A model generated the notes under the pieces. It saw nothing but the letters and a program-made list of their open reading frames with translations. It was not told where the DNA came from and did no database searches. From contig UQUC01000012.1 in assembly GCA_900544105.1 (NCBI GenBank), positions 1 to 37,372 on the forward strand: a DNA stretch of 37,372 bases, given 5' to 3'. This stretch comes from an uncultured Oscillibacter sp. (GTDB lineage Bacteria; Bacillota; Clostridia; Oscillospirales; Oscillospiraceae). Of this stretch, positions 9,020-17,618 are shown one piece after another. The stretch's first letter is position 1, and each line of letters starts with the position of its first letter. The translations under genes and the position numbers were made by a program.

Positions 9020-10606
9020 TTAACGCTCCTGTTCTTGTTTGTGTTCGATCTTTCTGCCAAGGTGCTGTTCCAGATTATGTCGAATGGTATCAAGCCGCTG
9101 AGCTTCTTCTCTGGCGGTCTGGTACTGATTGTAAAGTTCGTTTTTCTCTTTGATGAGCTGTTCCACTTCCGCCTGCAATGCCTTATGACTCGGCAGCTTC
9201 TTGAGTCCCTTGGAGTCGAAATAGCGTTTGGCGGCATTTAGAATAATGAAGTCGCTGTCATGCTCGTCACGATATTTCTGACGGGCTTTTTCATTCTTAC
9301 AGGCTTTCAGTTCGTCGATCACATATCTGGTCTTGTGGTAGTTCAGTACATAATCACGGAACTCTTTCGTCTCCTTGATTGATGCTTCTACAGATTTCAT
9401 CTTGGTACGAATATCATCCACCTTGGCGTGAGCGGCATCACAAGCGGCAGCCAATGCTTCGGGAGAGTCAAAGCCCATTTCTTGATACAGCACATAAGCT
9501 CGGCTTGCGTTTTTGAGATTGTGTGTCTTTGCCCAATGCTCATATCCTTTACCCTTGGCTTTCGCCGCTTCCATGTCCACCATACGGCTGACAGAGTTTT
9601 GCTGTTTGATGAAGTCCTGCATGGTCGGTGCGGAATGAACAAGAGGTTTTTTCGCTCTGACCTGTTTTGCGTTTCTGACAAAGGCGGCGAACACAGCCGT
9701 TTTATCAAAATCGTCACCCAACTTTCGTGCCGTGATTGCTTTGGTGCGGTCGGGTGTGAGATAGGACAATCTTCCTCGGCTTTCCTTAACAGTGATGCCA
9801 CGGCGGAGAAGTTTTTCTGTGAAGTCCTCGAAGCTGACTGCATCGGAAAGCGCCATGCGGATTTCGTCACGGAGCTTGTCTTTGGCGGTTTCAAACTTGG
9901 TTTGCTTGATGGACAAGCCCTGTTTGGCAAGAGCAGCGTTTTCTTCATCCAGCGCAAGCTGTCCTTTTTTCTTTGCCCAATACTCACGCTCAGTCACTCT
10001 TGTCTTACTGCCGTTCAGCAGATCAATCTGATACAACCCTGCATCGTGGCACATCTCCATGACTTCGGAGCGAAGATACTCCATAGCGGCATTGGTGCAT
10101 CGGTGCTTCATACCCGGCTGCGTATCGCACGGTCTGTCCATATACGGCATAAATGGAACTTCCTCAATTCGCAGAGAATTGATCACAATGTGTACATGAA
10201 CATTGCCGCTGCCGTTGTGACCGTCGAGATGGGTACAGACGATTGCTTGATGTCCGGGAAAGTGTTCCTTGCAAAATTTCTCACCAAGGCTCTGAGCCAG
10301 ATCTACAGTCAATCCATGGTCGGGAACATCTTTAGGGTCAAAAGAAATAATATAGTGATGACTTTTGACATCTTCCCGTTTTTGATTTTTCCCGTAACGG
10401 AGGTTAGCTCTCAGACAGGCAATCGCAAAATCTTCGTCTCCGCAGTTCAGAGTGGAAATGCGGTAATCCTTTCTTGGGATGAGCCTGCCGTTTTCGTCCA
10501 GGGTGGGCTTCATGGTAAACTCATCATGCTCAAAGGCAAGGTAGGCTTCAGCGGCAGAGTAGTCGGCATTTTTAGAGCTTATATGCTTGAACGTTGCCAA
10601 CAGCAT
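9020..10606 (-). CDS. MobA/VirD2-type relaxase (MobP-like)
   Basis: The 528-residue protein has a Relaxase domain in its N-terminal third. The metal-binding histidine motif is HLDGHNGSGNVHVHIVIN, and the region around HHYIISF and an upstream Tyr-rich segment fits the nicking tyrosine area. The C-terminal half is a long charged helical region. It nicks oriT and leads the strand into a helper conjugation pore. Start ATG 10606 (or GTG 10609) follows AAAAGGTAGG and overlaps the end of mobC by 35 bp, so the two are probably translationally coupled. Confidence 0.9.
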   Translation of the reverse strand: MLLATFKHISSKNADYSAAEAYLAFEHDEFTMKPTLDENGRLIPRKDYRISTLNCGDEDFAIACLRANLRYGKNQKREDVKSHHYIISFDPKDVPDHGLTVDLAQSLGEKFCKEHFPGHQAIVCTHLDGHNGSGNVHVHIVINSLRIEEVPFMPYMDRPCDTQPGMKHRCTNAAMEYLRSEVMEMCHDAGLYQIDLLNGSKTRVTEREYWAKKKGQLALDEENAALAKQGLSIKQTKFETAKDKLRDEIRMALSDAVSFEDFTEKLLRRGITVKESRGRLSYLTPDRTKAITARKLGDDFDKTAVFAAFVRNAKQVRAKKPLVHSAPTMQDFIKQQNSVSRMVDMEAAKAKGKGYEHWAKTHNLKNASRAYVLYQEMGFDSPEALAAACDAAHAKVDDIRTKMKSVEASIKETKEFRDYVLNYHKTRYVIDELKACKNEKARQKYRDEHDSDFIILNAAKRYFDSKGLKKLPSHKALQAEVEQLIKEKNELYNQYQTAREEAQRLDTIRHNLEQHLGRKIEHKQEQER

Positions 10607-10970
10607 CACCTACCTTTTTCATCACTTCAAATTTCAGAGTGGCGAGATCAGTGGCGGCATCTTGCAGTTCCTTTGCCATGGCAGGATAGGGGCTTCGCCA
10701 TTCGTTGAGGTGTCGGGCGATCTGGTTGAGATTGTTGCCGATCCTTCCGTATTCAGCGGTCAGCTTTCCGACGGCAGCAAGCAGATCGTCGTTGACCAGC
10801 GATGCCACGATGGTCGGACGGATGGTTGCACCGGAGATGGCTTCACGGATAAACTCCGCTTGGCTCATTTCGTAAAGCTTCATCCGACGCATAAATTCGG
10901 CGTACTCTTCATCGTCCAGACGGGTTTTTACAATGTGGGTTCGTTTCGGTGTGTTGTAGGTTTTTGCCAT
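10572..10970 (-). CDS. MobC-family mobilization accessory protein
   Basis: This 132-residue protein has an N-terminal ribbon-helix-helix-like segment (THIVKTRLDDEEYAEFMRRM) and the MobC signature region GRIGNNLNQIARHLNEW. MobC proteins bind near oriT and help the relaxase open the DNA. The start at ATG 10970 has AAAGGAGG 6 bases upstream. It is the first gene of the leftward mobilization unit and faces the probable oriT. Confidence 0.9.
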   Translation of the reverse strand: MAKTYNTPKRTHIVKTRLDDEEYAEFMRRMKLYEMSQAEFIREAISGATIRPTIVASLVNDDLLAAVGKLTAEYGRIGNNLNQIARHLNEWRSPYPAMAKELQDAATDLATLKFEVMKKVGDAVGNVQAYKL

Positions 10971-11029
10971 TCGGTTCCTCCTTTGTTTTTTGAAAATCGA
11001 AAATCGGCGTTAGCCGTATCGCTTCCGCT

Positions 11030-11135
11030 TTGCGGAACAGAGCAGGGTTTGGGGAAGGCACTCCCCAACAAGATTCCATGAAGGGCAAAATGAGTGATAG
11101 GCGAAATTTGGACCCATGGTAGAATCTTGCTCTAC
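11030..11135. other. Probable origin of transfer (oriT) region
   Basis: A perfect 7-bp hairpin TTGGGGA-AGGCAC-TCCCCAA (11049-11068) is followed by an interrupted inverted repeat, CAAGATTC..CATG at 11069-11080 and CATGGTAGAATCTTG at 11114-11128. Such hairpins upstream of mobC/relaxase genes are typical of oriT in mobilizable elements. The sequence lies about 60 bp upstream of mobC. The nick site cannot be read by eye. Confidence 0.5.
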
Positions 11136-11168
11136 GCTACCCAGCCTTTTCGGTTAATGCGTTTTTGC

Positions 11169-11191
11169 CAAAGTGCCAACTTGGCACTTTG
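11169..11191. repeat. Perfect 10-bp inverted repeat near oriT
   Basis: CAAAGTGCCA, spacer ACT, TGGCACTTTG. It has no T-run long enough for a strong terminator and may be a protein binding site or part of the transfer origin. Beyond it, 11192-11345 shows no gene I can support. Confidence 0.45.
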
Positions 11192-11346
11192 CCGTACTTT
11201 TGATTTTGCCGTTTTACCCGAATGTCGTTCCTGCCCGGGAGTCTCACCCCAGCGTTGCTTTGCTCATGTCATCGCAAAGTCATATCCCATTCGGACGGTC
11301 ATTCAATTTTGAGGATGTACTGTCGTTGTGGCTCAATTTGGACAAA

Positions 11347-11602
11347 CAAAAAGAGCCGATTACACAGAGCATCAAAAATTAGCGGGAGCGTGGCTCTCGC
11401 TTCAAAATGATGTTCTATGTAATCGGCTCTGAAGAATCAAAGTCGGGTTCTGCTTCATACAGCTCCCGCCAACAGAACCAAAGGCGTGGTGGAGCAGTTC
11501 GGAACTTCCGATGTACCGATACCGTGTCGGATGAACCGACTAATTATGTCTCAATATGGTCGAACATTTCTATCCAGTTGTTATGTAGCGGCGTACCGCT
11601 AT
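11347..11602 (-). ncRNA. Candidate leftward noncoding RNA of about 255 nt
   Basis: A near-consensus leftward promoter (11637-11609) and a strong leftward hairpin terminator (11430-11352 plus T5) define a transcript with no convincing protein frame. Only tiny ORFs are present, the best being 18 codons starting MKQNPTL just before the terminator stem. Near its 5' end is the hairpin TAGCGG/CCGCTA. It lies upstream of the oriT and mobC and would end before them. No known RNA family is recognised. Confidence 0.4.
11352..11430 (-). terminator. Long two-stage hairpin with T-run
   Basis: The outer arms are 22 nt each (11352-11373 and 11409-11430), differ at two positions, and enclose an inner stem AGCGGGAG/CTCTCGCT (11381-11388, 11394-11401). 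On the minus strand it is followed by TTTTT. The A-rich foot on the plus strand, ACAAAAAGAGCCG (11346-11358), repeats 13 of the first 14 bases of the element's terminal repeat. Confidence 0.6.
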
Positions 11603-11608
11603 GCCATT

Positions 11609-11637
11609 ATTATACAGATAATGTGCTATACCGTCAA
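11609..11637 (-). promoter_or_regulatory. Leftward sigma-70 promoter in the gap between hsdR and mobC
   Basis: On the minus strand TTGACG (11637-11632) and TATAAT (11614-11609) are 17 bp apart. No protein gene follows it directly. The rest of 11638-11879 holds several inverted repeats, such as CACTTCG/CGAAGTG, but no gene I can support. Confidence 0.55.
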
Positions 11638-11879
11638 GATTGCGAATCCCTCTCACTATATTCGGAACTACAGAGAACGAAAAAAAGAACGAAAATCAAC
11701 GGTTGCAGAAAGGTTCTCTCTACCTGTTAGGACGTTTTCAAGAGAAATATCAACGGGCAAAAATAATTCTGTCCAACCTGGGCAGAAGTTGAAAATCACT
11801 TCGCCGCAATTTGCACCGAAGTGGAATAAGTAACTTCGACACAGGTTGTGTAGAAGTCAGAGCCTCATCAAAAGAAGAA

Positions 11880-11906
11880 GGGCACTAACCATAACAGTTA
11901 ATGCCC
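11880..11906 (-). terminator. Terminator of the hsd operon
   Basis: On the minus strand GGGCATTAAC (11906-11897) pairs with GTTAGTGCCC (11889-11880), with one G-U pair, then CTTCTTCTTTT. It lies 13 bases after the hsdR stop codon. Confidence 0.65.
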
Positions 11907-11919
11907 TTGTGAATTAAAC

Positions 11920-14900
11920 TTACTTGTTACTGCCTTCTGAAAAAGATTCCCCTGCGTTGACCAACCCAAAATATTTTTCAAAGAATGCCTTCAGTTTTTC
12001 AATAACTGTCTGCTTCTTTTTGTCACGGGAGCCACCGCCACCAAAACGAGATACTGGCGGCATCAGACGATCAACATCTGTGCCCGTTGTTTTGAGGACG
12101 CCATCACGGAAAGCGTTCTCTACAAACTTTCTGGTCTCCTCGGGCTTCAGTTTTTCTTCATCAATCAAAGCTTGGATATCTGTTTCACGCTGATCTTTTA
12201 CAAAGCGTTGCCAGTCTGCGTTGACATCGGTTTTTGTATTGATGGTGGCAATAAAGTTTTCGATCAGTTCCTTTTTAGATCTGAGCTGCAAACTGGACTT
12301 AATCGCCTTATCAATCGCAACAAGGATTTCTTTGTCTTCGCAGTTGCCGTCATGGTATTTCGTAACCAGCATAAGAATATAGTCGATGTTGACTTCAACC
12401 TGTTTGACAAGTTCCATTTCAAAGACAACATCATCCATGATACTATCTTTGCTTCCCGGCTTCGGTTTGATTTCATCGTACACATCATGGTAGGTACCTG
12501 TGTAGTCTTGGAAATCAATAGGAGACAAAATTTCGTTTCCTGCAAAGCGGTCAAAAGCCGACAGAATGTTTCTCAGACGCAGAATGTTGCCAAACAGAAC
12601 AATAAAATCCTTCTTGTTCCGCTCGCCGATGATTGGCTGTCCCAACGGGTATTTCTGCAACAGCTCGGCGATACGTTCTTCATAGCCTTTCTGCTCACGT
12701 CCCTTGTTATCAACACAACCATAGTAATAGTCTTCGTAAGATTTCAGAAGAACAATGCCATTAGCTTCTTTGTCACCGAATAAGGCAATGGCTTCGTTGG
12801 TTTCTTTTTCAAGATCACGGAAGCAAACAATATTGCCAAAAGTCTTAACGGAGTTAAGGATGCGGTTGGTTCTTGAAAATGCCTGAATCAGACCATGCAT
12901 TTTCAAATTCTTGTCTACCCAAAGAGTATTGAGTGTCGTTGCATCAAAGCCCGTCAGGAACATATTGACCACGATAAGCAAATCAACTTCACGCTTTTTC
13001 ACTTTGTCAGAGAGGTCTTTGTAATAGTCCTGGAAACCCTTGCTGGACGTATCGAAGTTGGTTTTGAAAGTCTTGTTATACTCGTCAATCGCCATGTCCA
13101 GAAAATCACGAGAACTCTGGTCAAGGCCATCCGTATCAAAACTTTCATCATCCAAGATGCCGTCTGCGCTGTCTGCTTCGTTAGGAGCAAACGAGAAGAT
13201 AGTGGCAATCGTCAAATCACGGTGCTGTTCTGCAATCTGCTTTTTTAGTTCCAGATAGTATTTTTTGCATACGGGAATGGAGCTGACAGCAAGCATGGAG
13301 TTGAAGCCATTCACACGCTGACCCTTCAGACTGTAATAGGAGTTTCGCATAGTCTTTTGGTCAAAGTGTTCCAGAATGTACTTTACAACTTCGGATATAC
13401 GTTCCTGAGAAGCGAGTGCTTCCTCGGTATCAATAGCAGCAACTTGCTTATCCTGTTTTCTGTCCTTTTGCTTTACCGTATTGATATAGTCAATGCGGAA
13501 CGGCAAAACATTTCCGTCGTTAATAGCATCAACGATTGTGTATGTATGAAGTTTATCACCGAATGCCTGCTCGGTAGTTTTGAGATTGGGATTTCCGCCA
13601 GTACCTGCATTGACCGAGAAAATCGGAGTGCCCGTAAAACCAAAGATGTGATAGTTTCTAAAGTATCTGTGTACTTTAACAACCTTTTCACCCTTTTTGA
13701 TCTGACCGCCGACAATTCTCGTATGCATATCACCGAACTGGCTTCTATGGCATTCGTCGAATACCAGAACAATATGCTTATCCCTGACGGGGTGCATGGG
13801 GTTCTTCTGAATAAAGACATCCAGCTTCTGAATCGTAGTTACGATAATTCGAGAAGTAGAGTCCTCAAGCTGTTTCTGCAGAATCGCCGTGCTCTTATTG
13901 CTGTTGGCTGCGCCCTTTTCAAATCTGTCATACTCTTTGATGGTCTGATAGTCCAAGTCTTTACGGTCAACAACAAACAGAACCTTATCAATGTAGGGCA
14001 AGTTTGTAGCAAGCTGTGCCGTCTTGAAAGAGGTGAGGGTTTTGCCGCTACCCGTAGTATGCCAGATATATCCGCCTGCTTCGATCTTTCCAGTTTTCTT
14101 ACTGTTGGAGGATATCTCAATTCTGTTCAAGATGCGTTCTGTTGCAACGATCTGATAAGGACGCATGACAAGCAGCAGTTCCTCAGATGTAAACACACAA
14201 TACTTGGTCAGAATGTTCAGCAGGGTATGCTTGGCAAAGAACGTCTTTGTGAAGTCAACAAGGTCTGTAATAACTCTGTTGTTACCATCCGCCCAATAGG
14301 AAGTGAACTCAAAGCTATTGGAAGTTTTTTTGCTGTGCTTTTTGCCAGTACCGTCGTTCTCCTTGATATGGCTCGCTCTGGTGGTATTGGAATAATACTT
14401 GGTGAAGGTGCCGTTGGAGATGACAAAAATCTGCACATACTCATAAAGCCCAGACCCAGCCCAAAAGCTGTCTCGCTGATAGCGATTGATCTGGTTGAAA
14501 GCTTCCTTGATCGCAACACCACGGCGCTTCAGCTCCACATGAACCAACGGTAGACCGTTCACAAGAATGGTCACGTCATACCGGGTGTCGTGATTTCCGG
14601 CACCTTCTTCATACTGATTGATGACCTGCAAACGGTTGTTGTGGATATTCTTTTTGTCAATCAGATAGATGTTTTGCGTTCTGCCATCTTCGCAGGTCAG
14701 GTTCTGTACATAGTCTTCCTGAATCTTGCGGGTCTTTTCCACGATGCCTTCGTTAGCATTGGCAATCTTGGATTTGAAGAATGTTTCCCATTCTTTATCC
14801 GTGAAGCTATACTGGTTAAGACGTTCAAGCTGTTTGCGAAGGTTCAGCACGAGATCTTCTTCGTTATGAATGGACACGTACTCATAGCCTTGTTCGCCGA

Positions 14901-15027
14901 GCATTTTGATAAAGGCTGCTTCTAAAGCAGCTTCGCTTTGATACGCATCGGAACGTTTCACTTTCGGCTCATATTCGGTTACAACAGTTTCTTCATTTGT
15001 TGAAATGATTATGTTATATCGGCTCAC
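11920..15027 (-). CDS. hsdR: Type I restriction enzyme, R (motor/nuclease) subunit
   Basis: About 1035 residues. The N-terminal PD-(D/E)xK nuclease has YDVTILVNGLPLVHVELK (Asp and Glu-x-Lys). The translocase motor has P-loop TTGSGKT, DECH box VFDECHRSQ, motif III GFTGTPI, and the second RecA domain with LTGFDATTLNTLWVDK and QAFSRTNR. A C-terminal helical domain ends the protein. It cleaves unmethylated DNA after ATP-driven translocation, in complex with HsdM and HsdS. GTG 15027 follows GGAGGT by 9 bases and gives SRYNIIIS as N-terminus; ATG 15048, overlapping the upstream stop, is the alternative. Confidence 0.93.
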   Translation of the reverse strand: MSRYNIIISTNEETVVTEYEPKVKRSDAYQSEAALEAAFIKMLGEQGYEYVSIHNEEDLVLNLRKQLERLNQYSFTDKEWETFFKSKIANANEGIVEKTRKIQEDYVQNLTCEDGRTQNIYLIDKKNIHNNRLQVINQYEEGAGNHDTRYDVTILVNGLPLVHVELKRRGVAIKEAFNQINRYQRDSFWAGSGLYEYVQIFVISNGTFTKYYSNTTRASHIKENDGTGKKHSKKTSNSFEFTSYWADGNNRVITDLVDFTKTFFAKHTLLNILTKYCVFTSEELLLVMRPYQIVATERILNRIEISSNSKKTGKIEAGGYIWHTTGSGKTLTSFKTAQLATNLPYIDKVLFVVDRKDLDYQTIKEYDRFEKGAANSNKSTAILQKQLEDSTSRIIVTTIQKLDVFIQKNPMHPVRDKHIVLVFDECHRSQFGDMHTRIVGGQIKKGEKVVKVHRYFRNYHIFGFTGTPIFSVNAGTGGNPNLKTTEQAFGDKLHTYTIVDAINDGNVLPFRIDYINTVKQKDRKQDKQVAAIDTEEALASQERISEVVKYILEHFDQKTMRNSYYSLKGQRVNGFNSMLAVSSIPVCKKYYLELKKQIAEQHRDLTIATIFSFAPNEADSADGILDDESFDTDGLDQSSRDFLDMAIDEYNKTFKTNFDTSSKGFQDYYKDLSDKVKKREVDLLIVVNMFLTGFDATTLNTLWVDKNLKMHGLIQAFSRTNRILNSVKTFGNIVCFRDLEKETNEAIALFGDKEANGIVLLKSYEDYYYGCVDNKGREQKGYEERIAELLQKYPLGQPIIGERNKKDFIVLFGNILRLRNILSAFDRFAGNEILSPIDFQDYTGTYHDVYDEIKPKPGSKDSIMDDVVFEMELVKQVEVNIDYILMLVTKYHDGNCEDKEILVAIDKAIKSSLQLRSKKELIENFIATINTKTDVNADWQRFVKDQRETDIQALIDEEKLKPEETRKFVENAFRDGVLKTTGTDVDRLMPPVSRFGGGGSRDKKKQTVIEKLKAFFEKYFGLVNAGESFSEGSNK

Positions 15028-15044
15028 TATTTTTGCACCTCCAA

Positions 15045-15596
15045 TCATTTCATGTCGCTCCCCAAGTCTTTTCTCATTTCTGTATACAGAGCCGTGATAT
15101 GCTGGCTGATTGTTTCAATACTTGGGAGATTTTCTTTTTTGAATTTTTCTGCATCACTTTCAAAGTAGGAGATATCCATATCTGTGGCATGGCAGATTTC
15201 ATATTCAACACCATCCGCATCAATTCCGGTCTCTATAAAATCCGGGTTGTTGCGAGGGTCATTCTGACTGCAGAAATTTCTGTATTTTTCATAATGCTTT
15301 GTGATCAATTCGTAGAACGCCTTGAATGCCTCTATAGTTTTAGCAGAAGATAGGAGTTTCATTTTGGGCTTAAACTTTAGTAAAACTCCTATGTAGTTGC
15401 TATCGTATATTTTGAACCTGTCATGCAACAAGTGTTCTGCCTCATCATAAAATTCAAAATACAACTCTGCTCTTTTTTCCAAGACAAGCTTTTTGACTTC
15501 GTTTCTATGAGTAATTGAAAGAGTAATGAGCGCTGTAATAATGGAAGTGATGATTGTTACTATACCCGTTAATAGAACAATTTGCCATTCGTTCAT
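15045..15596 (-). CDS. Membrane-anchored protein inside the hsd operon (unknown function)
   Basis: This 183-residue protein has one N-terminal membrane helix (residues ~5-27, WQIVLLTGIVTIITSIITALITL) followed by a charged, mostly helical cytosolic part with no recognised catalytic motif. Its ATG overlaps the hsdS stop by 4 bases (ATGA), and its own stop overlaps the first possible hsdR start, so it is translated as part of the restriction operon. Similar small membrane proteins occur in defence loci, but no family is recognised here. It could tether or modulate the restriction complex, or be an independent defence component; both ideas are inference from position only. Confidence 0.65.
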   Translation of the reverse strand: MNEWQIVLLTGIVTIITSIITALITLSITHRNEVKKLVLEKRAELYFEFYDEAEHLLHDRFKIYDSNYIGVLLKFKPKMKLLSSAKTIEAFKAFYELITKHYEKYRNFCSQNDPRNNPDFIETGIDADGVEYEICHATDMDISYFESDAEKFKKENLPSIETISQHITALYTEMRKDLGSDMK

Positions 15597-16744
15597 ACGT
15601 TCACCTCTCCAAATGTCAACAACTTATCTCGATAATACTCATACTGCTTCTGTCGTGCTTCGATTTCCGCTGGAAGTCCCTCTGAAATATCGTGGCAAAG
15701 AGTATCAAAGCGATCCAGAATACTGACCATATATTTCACTCTTTTCGGACTCGGTACAGGAATAGGGATTTTGTTTAAGTTCTCCTGATTAAGCTTAGGC
15801 TGCGCACCGCCTGAAATATATTTGCTTAGATCAATTGAGTTCAGGTAGATTTCAACGTATCTTCTCAGTTCGTAAGTATCAAATTTCAGGACATGGGCGT
15901 GATTGTTAACCCAATTCTTGCCGGAGATAGAAAATGCAATTGGTGTACTTCTGGCCAACAAATTGGCTCCGTCCTCCGATACTAAAAGGAAATCACCATC
16001 GAAAATATAGTCTTCAACATAGTCTACAATTCCAGATGCACCATAGTACGGATATTTTCCCGAAACTCTATTTCCTTTTGTTACAGGCTTTCTTTGGCGG
16101 TCACAATTTTCTGAAATTCGATCCAGTGTGGTCCACTCAACGTCTGCATCGTCAGCCGTATAAAGGAAATCTCTGTAATATCCGTATTGTTTCTTTCTCG
16201 CTGTAAGCTCCGCTGTAAGCTCCGCTGTAAGCTCCGCTGTAAGCTCCGTGAAATTGTCCAGTATACGGACAATTTCGCTCTGCACAGGCAGAGGGGGAAC
16301 CGGTACTTCAAATTCTTCTGTTACCGGTAAAGAAATCTGTGGCAAAGAACCCATGCCAGCGGCAGCATCTCTAAACTTCTGAATATTATTCTTCAGAACA
16401 TAATAAAGGAATTTAACTGCAATCTTGTTATCCGAAGTATATGCCCACATTTCATTCTTGAATGTAAACGGTTTTTCATAATACACTACGTCGATAACCC
16501 CTCTGGATTGAACTAAAACAGCAGGTACTCTTATTATGTTGGCGTTTGGGATGTCTTCTTCCTTGGCGTTTATGACAGTTTTCCCACCAGCAAATACTCG
16601 GATATCACCATCTGAAGACTCGATTTCTTTCATCTTTCCAGCGGTGATCGGCGTACCACGTAGTCTCTGAAATACATCCTTAATTTTCTTATATTCGACA
16701 CCATCAGGGCAAAGCTTATGTATCAATTCATTCAGTTTGCTCAT
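15593..16744 (-). CDS. hsdS: Type I restriction-modification specificity (S) subunit
   Basis: About 383 residues with two target-recognition domains, each followed by a conserved helix. The first half ends at LPVQSEIVRILDNFTEL and the second at KRVKYMVSILDRFDTL. Both halves carry the repeated RKKQYGYYRDFL / RQKQYEYYRDKLL segment. Between them the central helix holds four tandem ELTA units (16199-16246). HsdS sets the split DNA target read by the methylase and restriction complex. ATG 16744 is preferred because GGGGGTGA precedes it; ATG 16759 is also in frame. The gene overlaps both neighbours. Confidence 0.92.
   Translation of the reverse strand: MSKLNELIHKLCPDGVEYKKIKDVFQRLRGTPITAGKMKEIESSDGDIRVFAGGKTVINAKEEDIPNANIIRVPAVLVQSRGVIDVVYYEKPFTFKNEMWAYTSDNKIAVKFLYYVLKNNIQKFRDAAAGMGSLPQISLPVTEEFEVPVPPLPVQSEIVRILDNFTELTAELTAELTAELTARKKQYGYYRDFLYTADDADVEWTTLDRISENCDRQRKPVTKGNRVSGKYPYYGASGIVDYVEDYIFDGDFLLVSEDGANLLARSTPIAFSISGKNWVNNHAHVLKFDTYELRRYVEIYLNSIDLSKYISGGAQPKLNQENLNKIPIPVPSPKRVKYMVSILDRFDTLCHDISEGLPAEIEARQKQYEYYRDKLLTFGEVNV
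16199..16246. repeat. Four perfect tandem 12-bp repeats inside hsdS
   Basis: The plus-strand unit CGCTGTAAGCTC occurs four times without change (16199-16210, 16211-16222, 16223-16234, 16235-16246). In the gene it encodes ELTA, making TELTAELTAELTAELTA in the spacer helix between the two recognition domains. Gain or loss of a unit keeps the frame. Confidence 0.95.
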
Positions 16745-17615
16745 TCTGATCACCCCCATTGCTAAAACCTATTGAATCCAATGCCTTTTTGAGTTCAGCG
16801 TTGTTTTTGATTTCTTCTTCTTTTTTCTTGACGTTATCCATGATGCCTACGACCAGACGACGTAAAGGCTCATACTCTCTTAATGCTGTTTCTTCATCAG
16901 AGTTGCCATGGGCAATATTACTCAGCCGTCGGAAAAGCTCATACCCATTGTCTGAATATATTACTGGGACAATAGAACATTCTTTGTCCACTGCCGCAAT
17001 TACTTGGTCAAACGGCTTCATACTCCCACTTCGTTTGCGGATTTCCACACCTGCGCTGTCTCCAACTTCTATCGTGATCCGTTCCAAAATAGAACGCAAA
17101 TAGATAATGGCTCCAGCACCAAGTCTTTCCTTGTGTGCAATCTCCGCTTTAGCTAACCACTCAGTAAACTTATCCTCGGTTTCGACCGGGAGCTTGATGT
17201 TTTCTGGCAGTTTGAAATTTTGCTTTATTACATAGACATTGGGGAAAGGTGCAAAAATATCATCAGCACCAACCAAAAACCAAGCCTGTACACTATGATT
17301 GCAATTTTTGCAGGATGGATTGCCTTCCACATAATCCATACACTGCAATTCACAATCTATACTGATCATTGATTTATTGATAATCAAACAGTGTAGTTTT
17401 AACGGAGAAACAAAAGAAACGCTATCTCTGCATACCGTAGAGTAGAATGGCTGCATGATTGTGCCAATCTGGATTTCAATAAAATCACCGGCAGAGATCA
17501 ATTGAAGATCTTCCGATTCTTCCTCGGGAGAAACCGTATATCTTTCCAAATCAATGAAAGACTCTATTTCTCCAGTATTTTTACTTTTATCAGATAATCT
17601 ACTACTGAGTCTCAT
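16728..17615 (-). CDS. DUF4145-like protein with Cys-rich motif, between hsdM and hsdS
   Basis: This 295-residue protein lies in the restriction operon, 3 bases after the hsdM stop, and overlaps the start of hsdS. The middle has a zinc-binding-like set of cysteines (CELQC...CKNC, near residues 88-104). The C-terminal half resembles DUF4145, with an AIIYLRSILERI helix and RRLSNIAHGNSDE followed by a long helix. DUF4145 domains occur in restriction and other defence proteins, with no proven activity. It could be an accessory or regulatory subunit. The similarity was judged by eye, so the family name is tentative. Confidence 0.65.
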   Translation of the reverse strand: MRLSSRLSDKSKNTGEIESFIDLERYTVSPEEESEDLQLISAGDFIEIQIGTIMQPFYSTVCRDSVSFVSPLKLHCLIINKSMISIDCELQCMDYVEGNPSCKNCNHSVQAWFLVGADDIFAPFPNVYVIKQNFKLPENIKLPVETEDKFTEWLAKAEIAHKERLGAGAIIYLRSILERITIEVGDSAGVEIRKRSGSMKPFDQVIAAVDKECSIVPVIYSDNGYELFRRLSNIAHGNSDEETALREYEPLRRLVVGIMDNVKKKEEEIKNNAELKKALDSIGFSNGGDQNEQTE

Positions 17616-17618
17616 AAA

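Noticed and set aside
11407..11833. Two overlapping plus-strand frames of 107 and 115 codons
   Set aside because: They cross the long hairpin, a leftward promoter and several inverted repeats. Their composition is irregular and there is no good ribosome site.
16199..16246. Short tandem repeat considered as a CRISPR-like array
   Set aside because: The units are 12 bp with no spacers and encode part of the HsdS helix.
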